Below, piece after piece: positions 1 through 10,057 of a stretch of 41,480 bases of DNA. Source of the stretch: Balamuthia mandrillaris (Eukaryota; Discosea; Longamoebia; Balamuthiidae); contig JAVKOQ010000412.1 of NCBI GenBank assembly GCA_031835245.1, positions 1 to 41,480 on the forward strand, written 5' to 3'. The notes beneath the pieces were generated by a model. The model was not told the DNA's origin, did no database searches, and saw only the letters and a list, made by a program, of their open reading frames with translations. A program made the translations under genes and the position numbers. The stretch's first letter is position 1; every line of letters begins with the position of its first letter.

Positions 1-816
1 CTACGGCCCCACCCCCAACAGAGGCTTTGTCCTTCTTCATGACCACGCCGCCGCGAATGAAGAGCTTCTTCTTGAACTCAGAGTCCATGGTCTTGCGCTT
101 CTCGTCCGTGTTGGCCGGCTTTTTCTCCATGGCGCTGCTCCTGCCCAGCCGGAAGCTGGAGCGCTTCTTCCTGCTGCCGCCTCTCTTGTCCGACGAGGAG
201 GAAGTCGAGGACGAGTCGTAGGAGTCGTCCGCCGGCTCGTCGAGCGATTGAGAGGCCGGTTCGGTGGAAAGGGAGCCCGACAGTTCGATGCTGCCCGTGG
301 AGGCGTTGCGCTGGTGTTGAAGCTGAGGGTGAGGAGGGTGGTGGTGATGAGAAGACGACGGGGAATAGGAAGAAGGGGAGGTTGTCTCCGTTTGTTGCTG
401 AGGAGGAGGCAAAGCCGGCGGTGGCGAGTCCGTCTCTTCGGTCGTCTCTTTTCCTCCTCCTTTTTTTTGTTGTTGTTGTTGTTGTTGGATTTGGATGTGT
501 TCGGATTTTTTTTTGTGTCGACGACCATCGCACGAAAGAGATGAGAGAACGATTAGAAAAACGAAGAAGAAGAAAGAAGAAGACAACACAAAAAGGAAGA
601 TGGAGAGAGAGAGAGAGAGAGAGAAAGCCATGAAGAAGAAAGATTTTTTGAAAAAACAAATGATAAAATTTTTCACGAAGAAGATGGGGGAGGAGGGGTG
701 GTGGGAACAAAAAAATAATGCGTACGTTGAGAATTGTAGTAGAGCTGATGTTTTGTGGACAGAGGGGGAGGAGGCGGCGGCGCTGGTTTATTTCTGGCGG
801 CCGTGCTGTTGCTCAT
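1..816 (-). CDS. Ser/Pro-rich hypothetical protein, 5' part (runs off the window)
   Basis: No family was recognised. Exon 1 (816-726) starts at an ATG and encodes MSNSTAARNK followed by a run of six prolines. A GTACGC donor and a 266-base intron ending AAAAG join it in frame to exon 2 (459 down to base 1), still open at the window edge. About 183 residues are visible. They are low complexity: His/Gln/Pro stretches, an acidic-Ser patch, then a basic segment (SRKKRSSFRLGRSSAMEKK) and the more ordered-looking FKKKLFIRGGVVMKKDKASV just before the edge. The intron holds a (CT)n tract on the coding strand and a TTCTAATCG branch-like motif. The frame (phase 1) agrees across the junction, which is the main support for the gene model. 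The 3' acceptor is unusual because the run before it is A-rich, so the boundary could be 459 or 456. A folded domain probably follows outside the window. Confidence 0.5.
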
Positions 817-1569
817 GTTATGCCCTTCTTTGCTATCTTTTTTTTTTCTTTCTCGATCGTTTGTTTTAAAAAACAAGAAGCCAAACGCAAGATCCTAGAT
901 GATGATATATCACAATAAAAAGAAAAACGATTGATTTCTTTCTTTGTTGTTTCCTCTCGAACGCAGAAGATGAAAGAGTAAAGTAGTAACGCCCGATCCT
1001 GTGCAGGGGGAAAAAAAAGAAAAAGAAAAGCAAAGCGAAGCAAGGTTCTTCAAGGAGAGCGGCAACGTTACAAAAAAAAACCGAGGAAAAATAAATAAAT
1101 GGAGAACAATCTTTCACGAACACCACCAACAACCAACCGCACCACCACCACCTCTTTTACTTTGTGTTGTGTCCCTTTCTTCTTCCTCCTCCTCTCCTCT
1201 TGGTCCACAGAGCGATTATTGTTGTTCGCATTAATCCAATCTGGAGAGGACGCCATCACCATCGATAAATGAATTAACCGTTCATTATCAACTATTCGCC
1301 TTGTTCTTTTTCTTGTCGCCTCTTGTTCTTCTTGTTCTTCTTCTTGTTCTTCTTCTTGTTCTTCTTCTTCTTCTTGTTCTTCTTCTTCTTTTTCTTATTC
1401 TTCCTCTTCCTCTTCTGTTTCTTCTCAGGTTCACTACTTCTGTTCCACGTCTCTGGGTCTCTCTTGTTCTTCTTTTTCTCTGGTTCACTTCTCTGCGTTT
1501 CTTTCCTGCTTCATAGTCTCCCTCGTTCTCTACATCTTCTCCCTCTTCTCGCCTCTCGGATGGTCCGTC
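817..1569. other. Gene-free stretch between two minus-strand genes
   Basis: No credible coding region is present. It should contain the promoter of the minus-strand gene starting at 816 and the 3' flank of the PQ-loop gene ending at 1570. The part from 1317 to about 1440 is a degenerate CTT/GTT triplet repeat. Frames read through it give only Leu/Phe or Arg repeats. Confidence 0.6.
1317..1440. repeat. Degenerate (CTT/GTT)n triplet tract
   Basis: The plus strand is almost pure pyrimidine plus G in TTC/TTG triplets. It lies just 3' of the PQ-loop coding region. Confidence 0.75.
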
Positions 1570-2823
1570 CTAGCGCTGCTCATCTCCTTCGTCTTCCTCT
1601 TTCTGCCCTTTTGTGTTCCGCTTCGTCCACCAACAACTGCTTCCAGCCAGAAAGAACAAATGCTGTCGTCTCGTAGTAGCCAAGAAGCCAAGCAGAAGGG
1701 CTGCAGCCAAAGCCGATGGACACAACGTAGAGACTGCAATGCTGACGGCCAGCGGTTCGGAAAGAAAGACATCCACGGCCAAGGCAAACGCCATTCCAAC
1801 CACGCCACATGACACCATCATTGCTCCCACCAGGAGTAGAGTGGCGTCGCATCGCGTTGTTCTTCTTCCAAACAAAGAAGAAGGTAGCGGCAATGGTTTC
1901 GAGAGTATGGTGACTGTTTCCTGTTCCTCACTTATAATCTCATCCTCCATGGAAGAAGTCGTTGGCGTTGGCTCGTTTGGAGGTTGTTCACCGTTCGCTC
2001 CTGATGTCCCCGACAACAATAGTGTTGTTGCTTCATCCTTGTCCCTCTTCCGTTCTCCTTTATCTTCTGCTTCTTTGTCCACTGAAACAGAAGCGAAAGC
2101 AATAGAAGAAGAAGAGGCAGCGAACCACAAAACCTGAGCAACGTTGGCATAGTTTTGGCTGGAAGAGAAGAAGGCCAACACGGCCGTTTGCAAGGGCATG
2201 TCCAGAAGGTAGGCCGCTCCAAAGTCAGTGGTCTTGCCCACAAACGAGATGAACACGGAGAGGCTGCTCTGGGCGGCAGTGGAGCGCAGCTGCCAGTTCA
2301 GGTAGATTTGGGGCAGGGTCTCCACCGACCACAGCACAACGGCAGCCCAAGCCAGGATAGGTGTGGCCTGCTCCGCCACCATCACCTGGGCAAGAGTGCT
2401 AGCAATCCAAACGATGGCGAATACTGAAAAGAGTAGCAGAGTTCTCAGCTTGAAACGTGTAGCAGGGGTGGTTGAGGCTCCTTGCTGGAGCGGCAGTTGA
2501 GGCTGGTGTTGCTGGTAGCAGAGAAACTGGAGGAGCATGAGGGCTTCCAAGCAGGGCATATAGACGGCAGAGATCTTGGAGAACAAGGGGAGGTCCAAAC
2601 GGAAGACAAAGGGAGCGTTGAAGAGGGAGGCGGTGAAGTTGCAGAGCGCCCAGATGAGGGAGAGCCCCTCTGTGGAGCGACGTCGGTGGTTCTTGATGAG
2701 CTGGGGGATGAGCACGACGAACCAAACGAAACTGGAGAAGAGGCCGCAGAGGTTTCCCATCAGACAGAGGCCATTGGGCCACGAGGACCGACAGTTTTGC
2801 CATAACAAAGCCCTCAGCGACAT
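1570..2823 (-). CDS. PQ-loop (SLC66/MtN3-like) membrane protein
   Basis: A single-exon gene of 417 residues, beginning MSLRALLWQN. PQ-loop proteins are seven-helix membrane proteins of endolysosomes and other organelles; cystinosin and SLC66A1 export cystine or cationic amino acids. Two PQ motifs are visible: LIPQLIKNHRRRSTEGLS near residue 40, after the first helix, and ETLPQIYLNWQLRST near residue 180, after the fifth. Seven hydrophobic segments span roughly residues 20-255. A polar loop of about 75 residues follows, then two more hydrophobic helices (about 325-380) and a charged tail. The loop contains EATTLL, which matches the acidic dileucine signal [DE]xxxL[LI] used for lysosomal sorting, consistent with an endolysosomal location (inference). 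The two extra C-terminal helices are not standard for the family. The substrate cannot be deduced. The start is the first in-frame ATG. Confidence 0.8.
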   Translation of the reverse strand: MSLRALLWQNCRSSWPNGLCLMGNLCGLFSSFVWFVVLIPQLIKNHRRRSTEGLSLIWALCNFTASLFNAPFVFRLDLPLFSKISAVYMPCLEALMLLQFLCYQQHQPQLPLQQGASTTPATRFKLRTLLLFSVFAIVWIASTLAQVMVAEQATPILAWAAVVLWSVETLPQIYLNWQLRSTAAQSSLSVFISFVGKTTDFGAAYLLDMPLQTAVLAFFSSSQNYANVAQVLWFAASSSSIAFASVSVDKEAEDKGERKRDKDEATTLLLSGTSGANGEQPPNEPTPTTSSMEDEIISEEQETVTILSKPLPLPSSLFGRRTTRCDATLLLVGAMMVSCGVVGMAFALAVDVFLSEPLAVSIAVSTLCPSALAAALLLGFLATTRRQHLFFLAGSSCWWTKRNTKGQKEEDEGDEQR

Positions 2824-3207
2824 ATTTACAAACTTTTTAAATCCAAAGCAGTGGTTTTGTTTTAATTAATGAGTTGGTATGGCTTGAGAGGAGCTGGGCA
2901 GTTGGATGACGATGGAGGTGTAAGTACCGGACTCGTACGAGGGGGCCACCAGCTCTACAGACAATGCTGATAGCTCCTACCGATGACAACCCATGGGCTT
3001 TCTTCTCGTTCTTCACTTTTATCATTCCATTCCAAGCATCCTTGACATTCCTTTCATTTTCCAAATTATATACAAGCTTGAGATGTTTATCATTTTATCC
3101 ATGCTTAACATTACTGATATTTTGATAATGCTTGGGATGTTTACCGTTTTTTCTCATTCTCCACATTCCTTCGATATAGGATACTGTAACGCGAGAAAGA
3201 AAAGGTC
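2824..3207. other. Divergent intergenic region between PQ-loop and ankyrin-BTB genes
   Basis: 384 bases separate two divergent start codons, so both promoters must lie here. I see AT-rich patches but no convincing TATA box and no RNA gene. Confidence 0.5.
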
Positions 3208-6200
3208 ATGTTGGGAAGGCCGCTCCGCCACAGCCAAGAACAGCGGGCAACAAAGCCTCTCGTGGAGGAATCCCTTCATTCCGCGTGCAAACAAGGGCTT
3301 CTGGGAGAGGTGCAGCACCTGATCAAAAACAAGAACGTGGACCCCAACCAACCCGACTTTTTTGACAACACGCCTCTCTATTTGGCTTGTCTCTGCGGTC
3401 ACAAGTCCGTCGTTCAGTTCCTTCTCAACAATGGAGCCATCCGTAAGCTTTCATTCCCCTTGTTGTGTTGGTTTGTGCAAGCGGTTAAACGATTTCTTGA
3501 AAAAAAAAAAACGCAACAAGTGGACTTGAATACAGCGAGAGGCCAACGCTGCTACCTCAGTGCTTTGACCGACGAAATTAGACAAATTCTGTTGTAAATA
3601 TCTCTCCTTTTGGTGTGGTTCTTGTCAAGTTCTTTTTGTCTTTTTTGTTTCTTCTTCTTCTTCTTTGTTGTTCTTCTTTTCTTTTCCTTCTTGTCCTTCT
3701 TCTTCTTGTTCTTCTTCTTCTTGTTCTTGTTCTTCTTCCTTCTTCTTTTGTTGTTATTCTTTTTATTGTCATTCTTCTCCTTCTAGTTCTCCTACTCTCC
3801 TTCCTTCCTTCCCCTCTTCCTTCTTTCGTTGATATCATTTCATTAATACTGGTGATTAAAGGGAACACATTAGAACAACCTCAGAGCAAACAGCAGACCA
3901 CAACCGCTCGACAGACGTGTTTATGCGGTTACGCGGATGGAACAACTATCTCTGCAGCGCTGCTCTAAGACGCAACAAGAAGGACTTTCGTCTTACCGAC
4001 CCTGCTTTTGTTCTCACTGTCAGCACGAACTATCGCAACAATTTTGGTTCTCTCTCTCTCTCTTCTAAACGCATTATTGTTTTCTTATCTCTCTTTCTCC
4101 TTTCTCGCATTGTAGGTTTTACGATTGTAGATTATGCCACATTTGGAGGAGAGGAAGAGATAAGGCGAGTGGTGAAGGTGGCCGGAGGACGCGCCACCAT
4201 TCTATCTCATGTAGCGACCCAGTTTCGTCTCTACAATCAACCGGTCTCTGCTCGACTCCTACCTTCCCTTTTAACGTCTTCTTCTTCTGCTGATTCTACT
4301 CCTTCTCCTTCTCCATTAGCCTCATCAATATCATCTTCATCATCCATTTGTTCTTCAGAAACGCAACTAGAAGCTGGAGTATCTCCAGATGTACAAATTA
4401 CTCTAGGCAATGGCAAGCTGCTTAAAGCTTATGCCGTTATTTTAGCAGCTAGAGCACCTCATCTTTTTTTCTCTCTTCTACAGTTTCGCAAACCTTCTTC
4501 GTCTTCTTCATCACCTACTTGTGACGTGTCAACAACAGAGATTATTGAGATAGTACTGCCACCAAAGTTTTGTATTATAGAAGGCGTACCTCTGTCAACT
4601 ACGTTTGCCTATTCTCTACTCGAGTTTTTGCATTGTGACAACTATTGGATCCTTTCAAAGGTTTGTTCGTGCTTGTCCTTATTCTTGTTATTCTTCATGT
4701 TGTGTTGTTGTTGTTGCTGTTGCTGTTGTTGGGCTTCTTGTGCTGTTTCTTCTTGCTTTCTTCTTGCTTTCTTCTTCTTCTTCTTCTTCTTCTTCTTCTT
4801 CTTCTTCTTCTTCTTCTTTATTTCGTTTCTAATTGAAGTATGCGATGCAAAGTTTCCTCCTCAAAAGTTACAACGGGTGGGCCAGCACTTTGGGATAGCT
4901 TCCTTGGCAAGCGCTTTCTCTCAAGACCAAATTGTGCAACGACAAACAGCGGCCATTTGTGCAGAGTTCCCAACCGGCGTAACATTGTTACGGGATCTTC
5001 GCCAAGCCATCAATGACCGCACATACGCTGACATTGTACTCGTCATTAATGGAACGGTACCTACTTGCATTCTGTCTTTCTCTTTCTTCTGTTACTTTAT
5101 CCTGAAAAACATATAACAACAGGAAATGTATGCACACAAACTATTATTGATACGATGCGAATACTTTAGAATGATGTTGATGGGAAACATGAGAGAAGCT
5201 TTGGAGAAGCGAATAGAACTTTCGGGAGAAGCTCTCGGAGAGGAAGTCTTCTTGCACGTGTTGGAGTTCATCTACACAAACTCGGTTCGTCGATTCGACA
5301 GACGCAACAACATGAAAGCGAGGAGAGGACTACCAAAAAGTGAATATCAACGAAGAAAACTTGCTGAAAAAGAGAAAGCAAAGCAAAAAGAGAAAGAGTG
5401 GCAACAAAAGAAGAAAGACAAGGAAAAAGAAAAAGAGAAGGAAAAAGAAACCGAGGAAACAAGAAATCATTCTACTGCACCGTCTGCCACGGAGAAGCTA
5501 CAAGCAAGTACTACCACAGGTAACTCATAATTCTTTCTTTGCTTTCTTTCATTCGTGCATTTGTGTCCTCTGGTAGTTGTCTTATGTTGTTGTTTTTCTT
5601 GTTGTTGTTATAATAATAGGTGATATAATGGAATGGGAAAGCGAGATGACAAAGGCACAACGTACAACAGCGACCAAAGCAAGCATTATCCATAGCAGAG
5701 AGGCGCTTTTCAAGGTAATGAGCTTCGAAGAAAGCATGCAGCTGGCATTCAACCTCATCGTCGTTGCCAACGAGTATTTGCTTCCTGGGCTCATTGGTAC
5801 AATCTCTCGTTATTTTGACCTCCTCTTTGCTTACATTCACCACACAAAAAAGGGTTGTGCGAAGATTGGTTGATACAGTACTTTGAGCTTCTGTTGGCTA
5901 ATATTGATATCTGCGAGCTGTTTCTGTTTGCAGATCAGTATAGGTTACTCTCTGCTTCTTCTCCTATCTTCTTTTTCTTTCGTCAATGCTTAAGTTTGTG
6001 TTCAGGGCACAATACCTTCGCCAGAGCTGCATTACAGAAATGGTCTATCAGCATCTAAAAGGAAAGCAAAAGGCCACCACTGATTCATTGTTGTGGACCT
6101 CCATTCCTGAACCCGTCAAACAACACATCGAACAAGAAGCCGCGGCTATGAAGGAAGTAAAAGCCAAGCGAGCAGAAAGGCGACGTGCACAGCAGGAAGA

Positions 6201-6240
6201 ACGAGAGAGGCTAAGAAAAGAGCGCTTTCCTTGGTATTAG
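3208..6240 (+). CDS. ABTB1: Ankyrin-repeat / double-BTB protein, ABTB1 (BPOZ)-like
   Basis: My nine-exon model is 3208-3442, 3521-3593, 3874-4046, 4116-4660, 4853-5056, 5123-5519, 5620-5796, 5853-5937 and 6006-6240. It keeps frame throughout and gives 707 residues. ABTB1-type proteins pair N-terminal ankyrin repeats with two BTB/POZ domains and act as adaptors, including for cullin-3 ubiquitin ligases. Ankyrin units are clear (SLHSACKQGLLGEVQHLI; NTPLYLACLCGHKSVVQFLL). The next exon carries TARGQRCYLSALTDEIRQIL, which corresponds to the GERCLYGALSD segment of ABTB1. The first BTB (SPDVQITLGNGKLLKAY) is degenerate and padded with Ser-rich inserts. The second (TYADIVLVINGTEMYAHKLL) is better kept but holds a roughly 60-residue Lys/Glu insert. 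A BACK-like tail (EYLLPGLIGLCEDWLIQYF) and a charged helix end the protein. Least certain are the exon 4 start (4116 or 4131) and the exon 5 start. Confidence 0.85.
3594..3873 (+). repeat. Pyrimidine triplet tract in intron 2 of the ankyrin-BTB gene
   Basis: The intron (GTAAAT...TTAG) is dominated by TTC/TTG/CTT triplets from about 3640 to 3830. They form a polypyrimidine run on the sense strand. Confidence 0.7.
4690..4820 (+). repeat. (TTG)n and (CTT)n microsatellite in intron 4
   Basis: A TGT/TGC triplet run (about 4698-4735) is followed by a nearly perfect (CTT)n run (about 4765-4818). A TTTCTAATTG branch-like motif then precedes the acceptor. Confidence 0.8.
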
Positions 6241-6483
6241 CAAAACGCAGGAAACACAGAGCTACTTATTTTTAAGGTAATATTCTATTGTTTATTGTTC
6301 TCATATTATTCTAAACGCATTGGTTTTTGTACCGCTTCTCTAACGTGGCTTCCTCTCCCTTTGCCTCGGTCTTCTGTACTATCCTTTCTCTTCTCTCTTC
6401 TCCGACTCGAAGCCAAACAAAACATACACAAAACTGCAGCGAAACTGATATATATTACAACGCTAGAATATATACATTCTCCT
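6241..6483. other. Convergent 3' flanks
   Basis: 243 bases lie between the stop codons of the plus-strand ankyrin-BTB gene and the minus-strand Pro-rich gene. No other feature was seen. Confidence 0.5.
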
Positions 6484-6999
6484 TCAGTTGCTTTTTGTTG
6501 TTCTCGTGCTTTTCCTGTTCTTCCTCTCCTTAAATCGTAAACCAGAACCAAGTTGAAGCGAGGAAGGATCCCCCATTTGTGGTTTCATTGGCCGTTGTAA
6601 GAACGGCACCCATTGTTGCAGGGCAGCCGCTACCAGTTGGTCAGGTGTCCGTGATGCCTTCTTGGTTGGCGGCGCCTGAGGGAGGAGAAACGGTTCAGGG
6701 CTTTGCACTTCCATTTCCCTGCTGTCAGTGAAAGGAGAATGCCAAGGGTTGGCGAAAGGTTGGTTTTGGTGGTGGTGGTGGTAGTAGTTTGTTGGCGTTT
6801 GGCTGTTGGGCGTTGCGTAGACATACACAGAGGTTGACGGCGGAGGGGGAGGCTCTGGTGAAGTCGTAATATTGAAGAGGAAGTCCAACATTTCGTCCAT
6901 TTCGTCGGTGCCCGCGAGAGGAGCAAGAGAGGAGCCCTGGAGGGGGAGAGGCTCAGCGTCGCTCCAGAGGTCCTTCAGCATGCAAAGGTGCAGGTTCAT
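6484..6999 (-). CDS. Small Pro-rich hypothetical protein
   Basis: A 171-residue frame starts at the first ATG (MNLHLCMLKDLWSDAEPLPL) downstream of a TATA box. No family was recognised. An acidic-hydrophobic segment (GTDEMDEMLDFLFNI, about residues 30-45) resembles short amphipathic activation or protein-docking motifs; this is inference only. It is followed by a run of prolines, a His/Tyr/Gln-rich region, and a more helical stretch (TPDQLVAAALQQWVPFLQ, around residue 120). The C-terminus is basic (KERKNRKSTRTTKSN). The open frame extends upstream of 6999, but only with non-ATG codons, and the TATA box position supports the shorter start. A regulatory or docking protein is possible. Confidence 0.55.
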   Translation of the reverse strand: MNLHLCMLKDLWSDAEPLPLQGSSLAPLAGTDEMDEMLDFLFNITTSPEPPPPPSTSVYVYATPNSQTPTNYYHHHHQNQPFANPWHSPFTDSREMEVQSPEPFLLPQAPPTKKASRTPDQLVAAALQQWVPFLQRPMKPQMGDPSSLQLGSGLRFKERKNRKSTRTTKSN

Positions 7000-7453
7000 G
7001 GTCCAAAGAAAAACAGTGACAAAAGGAGGGTCGGGGGGAGGTATGGGTGGTGGAAGTGGAAGAGGAGACCTGTGGTGCTGTTGTTGTTGGCAGAGGTAAA
7101 AATAAAATAACACCAAGTGGGCAAGCGAGTAAGTTTACACGCGCCTTTTATAAAGCCGCCCTAAATAGCCGGTAATCCCTCTTCTTTACCCAATATGAAG
7201 AATTTAGGCTAGCAATCATCACGTTTTGCTGCAATTGGCAAAGCCATAATATAATCTCTCTCCTTATTTTATGATATTTTGGTCAACGCGAAATATGATT
7301 GTGGATCCGTATCAAGACAACAGACCGAACTTTTGTAAGCATGTATGGAAATACTAGTTAAATGAGGCATTCCTGGAACACAACTGCGTGGTAACCACCG
7401 AGGGCGGAATTTCTATCCCGTTTCGTAGTGAAGCTAAGAGAGAAGAAGCACCT
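7000..7453. other. Intergenic region with the promoter of the Pro-rich gene
   Basis: This holds the 5' UTR and TATA box of the gene starting at 6999, and the 3' flank of the WWE/UBA gene ending at 7454. No RNA gene or other coding frame was found. Confidence 0.5.
7145..7152 (-). promoter_or_regulatory. TATA box of the Pro-rich gene
   Basis: The minus strand reads GCTTTATAAAAGGCGCG, a near-perfect TATAAAAG box with GC-rich flanks. It lies about 145 bases upstream of the ATG at 6999. Transcription would begin near 7115-7120. It is the clearest core promoter element in the gene-rich arm. Confidence 0.65.
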
Positions 7454-10057
7454 TCACTTTATCCACATGCTGAGCCGGTGCCTCTTTTTATGGCCCTTTG
7501 AAGAAGAAGAACCTCCTGAGCTCTTCTTCTTTGCCTTTTCTTCCTCCTTTTCTTCTTTCTTTGCCTCTGCTCCTTCCACAGAAGAAGATGCTTTGGCGTA
7601 GGCTTTCGATCGGATGAGTTGTTTGGCTTTCGCCAAGTCGCCACCGCATTCGTGCAGGGTGACGATGTTCGCTCGGGTGTCCTTCCATCCGTCCTTCTCC
7701 AGGTCCTGAAGTTTCGTGTAGAGCACAACTGCCTGCTCCAAGTTGCCCTGCGTGTAGTTCAGCACGTGGAGGTTCTTGCGGGCGTCAGTGAAGCCCATCT
7801 CCACGAGCGTGGAGCTCTCTTGGGGCCATCGTAGTTTTGTGGAGGAATTACTTCTGCTCCCTCCTTCCTATTTTAGAGAAGGAGAAAGGGGAAGGAAAAC
7901 AAAAAGAAAAGGAAATAGCAAAAGGAAATGAAGTTAACAAATCAATGGCTAGAGATAGAATAGAAGGGGCAAAAAAACCCAAAAAAAAAAGTTTGCAAAC
8001 CTTAATTCTTCGTTTGATAGGAGCAACTTGTTCAGTGTCTTCGTAATGCCGCTGAGTCATGCCTTTTAGGTCGACATAGAGTCTGTCGCCGATTGGCACT
8101 TGTGTCATACCTTCATCTCTCGCTGTTTCGATCAATTCACATATCTCTTTCGTGTAATGCACCTGTAACGTATATGCATTTATCAGAAGAAAGAAGGGAA
8201 AATGGGGAACATAAGAAAGCCAACGCAGAAGAGAAGAAAGAAGAAAGAAGAAAAGAATGGTGCAACAAACCCAGACGCCTTCGCATCGCCACATCCATAC
8301 GGGTCTCGACGAAGATTGGCCATTCTCCAGTTGGCCACTATTGGGTCTACTGCCCTCTCTCATCGAACCAGTTCTCTTGTGATTGGTGTACTCTCTTCTC
8401 AGTGACGAAGGAGAAGCGGTATAAGAGAGACCATTTCTTTCTTCTCTTCTCTTTGATGGGGAAGAAATCGCTCTGGCGCTGTTGGAGCGAAGAGAACTCT
8501 TCTTACCATCTTTATCTTCCTTAGCTTTCTTCGCTTGTTCCAGTTTTTTCTTGTCGAAATGTTCCGCAGAACGAGTTTGTTCGCCACTCTTTCTGAGTTG
8601 TGTGAGAGTTTCACTTTGTTTTCTGTCCATTCTTCCGACGTGCGGACTTTGAAGTTCATGAACCGACTTTCGGCGCATCCTTACTTTTGCTTCTTTTTCT
8701 TTCTTCTTCGTTTCTTTCTTGTCTTTTTTACTGTTGCTGTCTCCAGTTTCTTGACTTGATGATGAATGCTGTCGTTGGTGTCGTTTTTGTTCAGTTGTAG
8801 CTTTGATGCCACCTTTACGTCCGTCACTTGCCTTTGGGGAAGAAGGAGGCGGTGAGGAAGCAAATGAAGGAGATGATGATAAGGCATCGACAGCGTATCG
8901 AGACCAATCAGCATTGTCTTCAAAGCCAAGATCCTGCTTAGCGTTATTATCATCTGTGAATGGATTTGCCGATGAGGCAAATGGATTGAAGGCATCCGCT
9001 TCAGATGCTTTAACGTCATCTTCTTTAGCAACAGCGAATGCAAGAGAAGAGGTCGAAGTAGATGAAGAAGCAGAAGGAGGCTGAAATGGGTTTATGGCAG
9101 CAGCTTCTTCATGGCCATCTTCAAATGGATTATAGGATGGAGAAGAGGTTGCTGTGGTAGAAGGGGAGCCAAATGTGGCTGGTCCTCCTATAAAGCCAAA
9201 CGAGGAGCCTGAGGCATATTGCTCCAGTTGTTGTTGTTGTTGCTGTAGCAGTTGTTGTTGTTGGAGCAGCTGCAGTCTCAGTTGTTCCAGCCTCTCAAAC
9301 TCTCTCAGTCGCTCTGCCGAGGCCGCATCCATTTCAACTGCTCCTGTTTGCTGATGCTGATACTGTTGCTGTTGTTGTTGCTGTTGGTGGGGTTGTTCGA
9401 AGGGGCCAGCGTTGTTGTTGGCCGTATGCTGAGCAGAAGTAGTAGGGGAGCCCCAATAACGTGGAGCGTTTGAGTCCATGGCTACTTGTTTTGAGGGTTG
9501 TTGGAAGGCGTCCATCTCGCTGCCGCTACTGCTACCAAACGAGTAGTCCTCATCGAATGGGGAACTGCTTCTTTCTATCGGTTGAGTTGCGTTCTGTTTT
9601 TTTTTAAAAAATAAAAAATGTGAATAAGAGAGAGAAGGAGAGAAGGGAGAAGCAGAGAACGAGAGGAGAGAAGGGAGAAGCAGAGGAGCAGGGAAAAGAG
9701 AGAAGCACAGAAAGAGAAACATAGGAACAAGAGAAGCAGAGAGGGAAAGAAGAACGAACGGGATGAAAAGTGGTGGGCGAGAATTGCAGCTGTTGGAGTT
9801 GGGTCTGCAGGTTGGCTAGCTCTAAAGCGATCTGCAACTTTCCTCTATTTTTTAAAAAAATAAAATAAAAAACAGAGAGACACGTTTAACCAAAAATTAA
9901 AAAGTTTGTCAGAGTAAAGTTAAAGTTAAGATGAGGAAACGTACGCTTCATCTTTGTCGGAAAGTTCCTGAAGCTTTTTCTGGATGGCTTCCCTCAGTTC
10001 CTTCTCCTTGCTCTCCTTCATCCCAGACTCGAATGCAAAGCCCTCCTCGCGCTGCAT
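7454..10057 (-). CDS. NPF-motif / WWE / UBA domain protein
   Basis: Five exons (10057-9945, 9844-9760, 9593-8271, 8162-8001, 7867-7454) join in frame to give 698 residues, starting MQREEGFAFESGMKESKEKE. The N-terminus is coiled coil. Next comes a long disordered region with Gln runs, a Gln/Leu coiled coil (REFERLEQLRLQLLQQQQLL) and several NPF motifs (SYNPFEDG, INPFQPP, FNPFASSANPF), the classic ligand of EH domains in endocytosis. A basic Ser/Lys region leads to a WWE domain (about 497-561): VWMWRCEGVW is split by an intron from VHYTKEICELIETARDEG, and the domain ends YVDLKGMTQ...IKRRIK. WWE domains bind ADP-ribose or ubiquitin-pathway partners. A UBA domain follows (about 580-620; TLVEMGFTDARKNLHVL, GNLEQAVVLY), then a Lys/Glu-Ser tail. 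Both WWE halves fit only when the intron is removed, which confirms the model. Confidence 0.8.
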
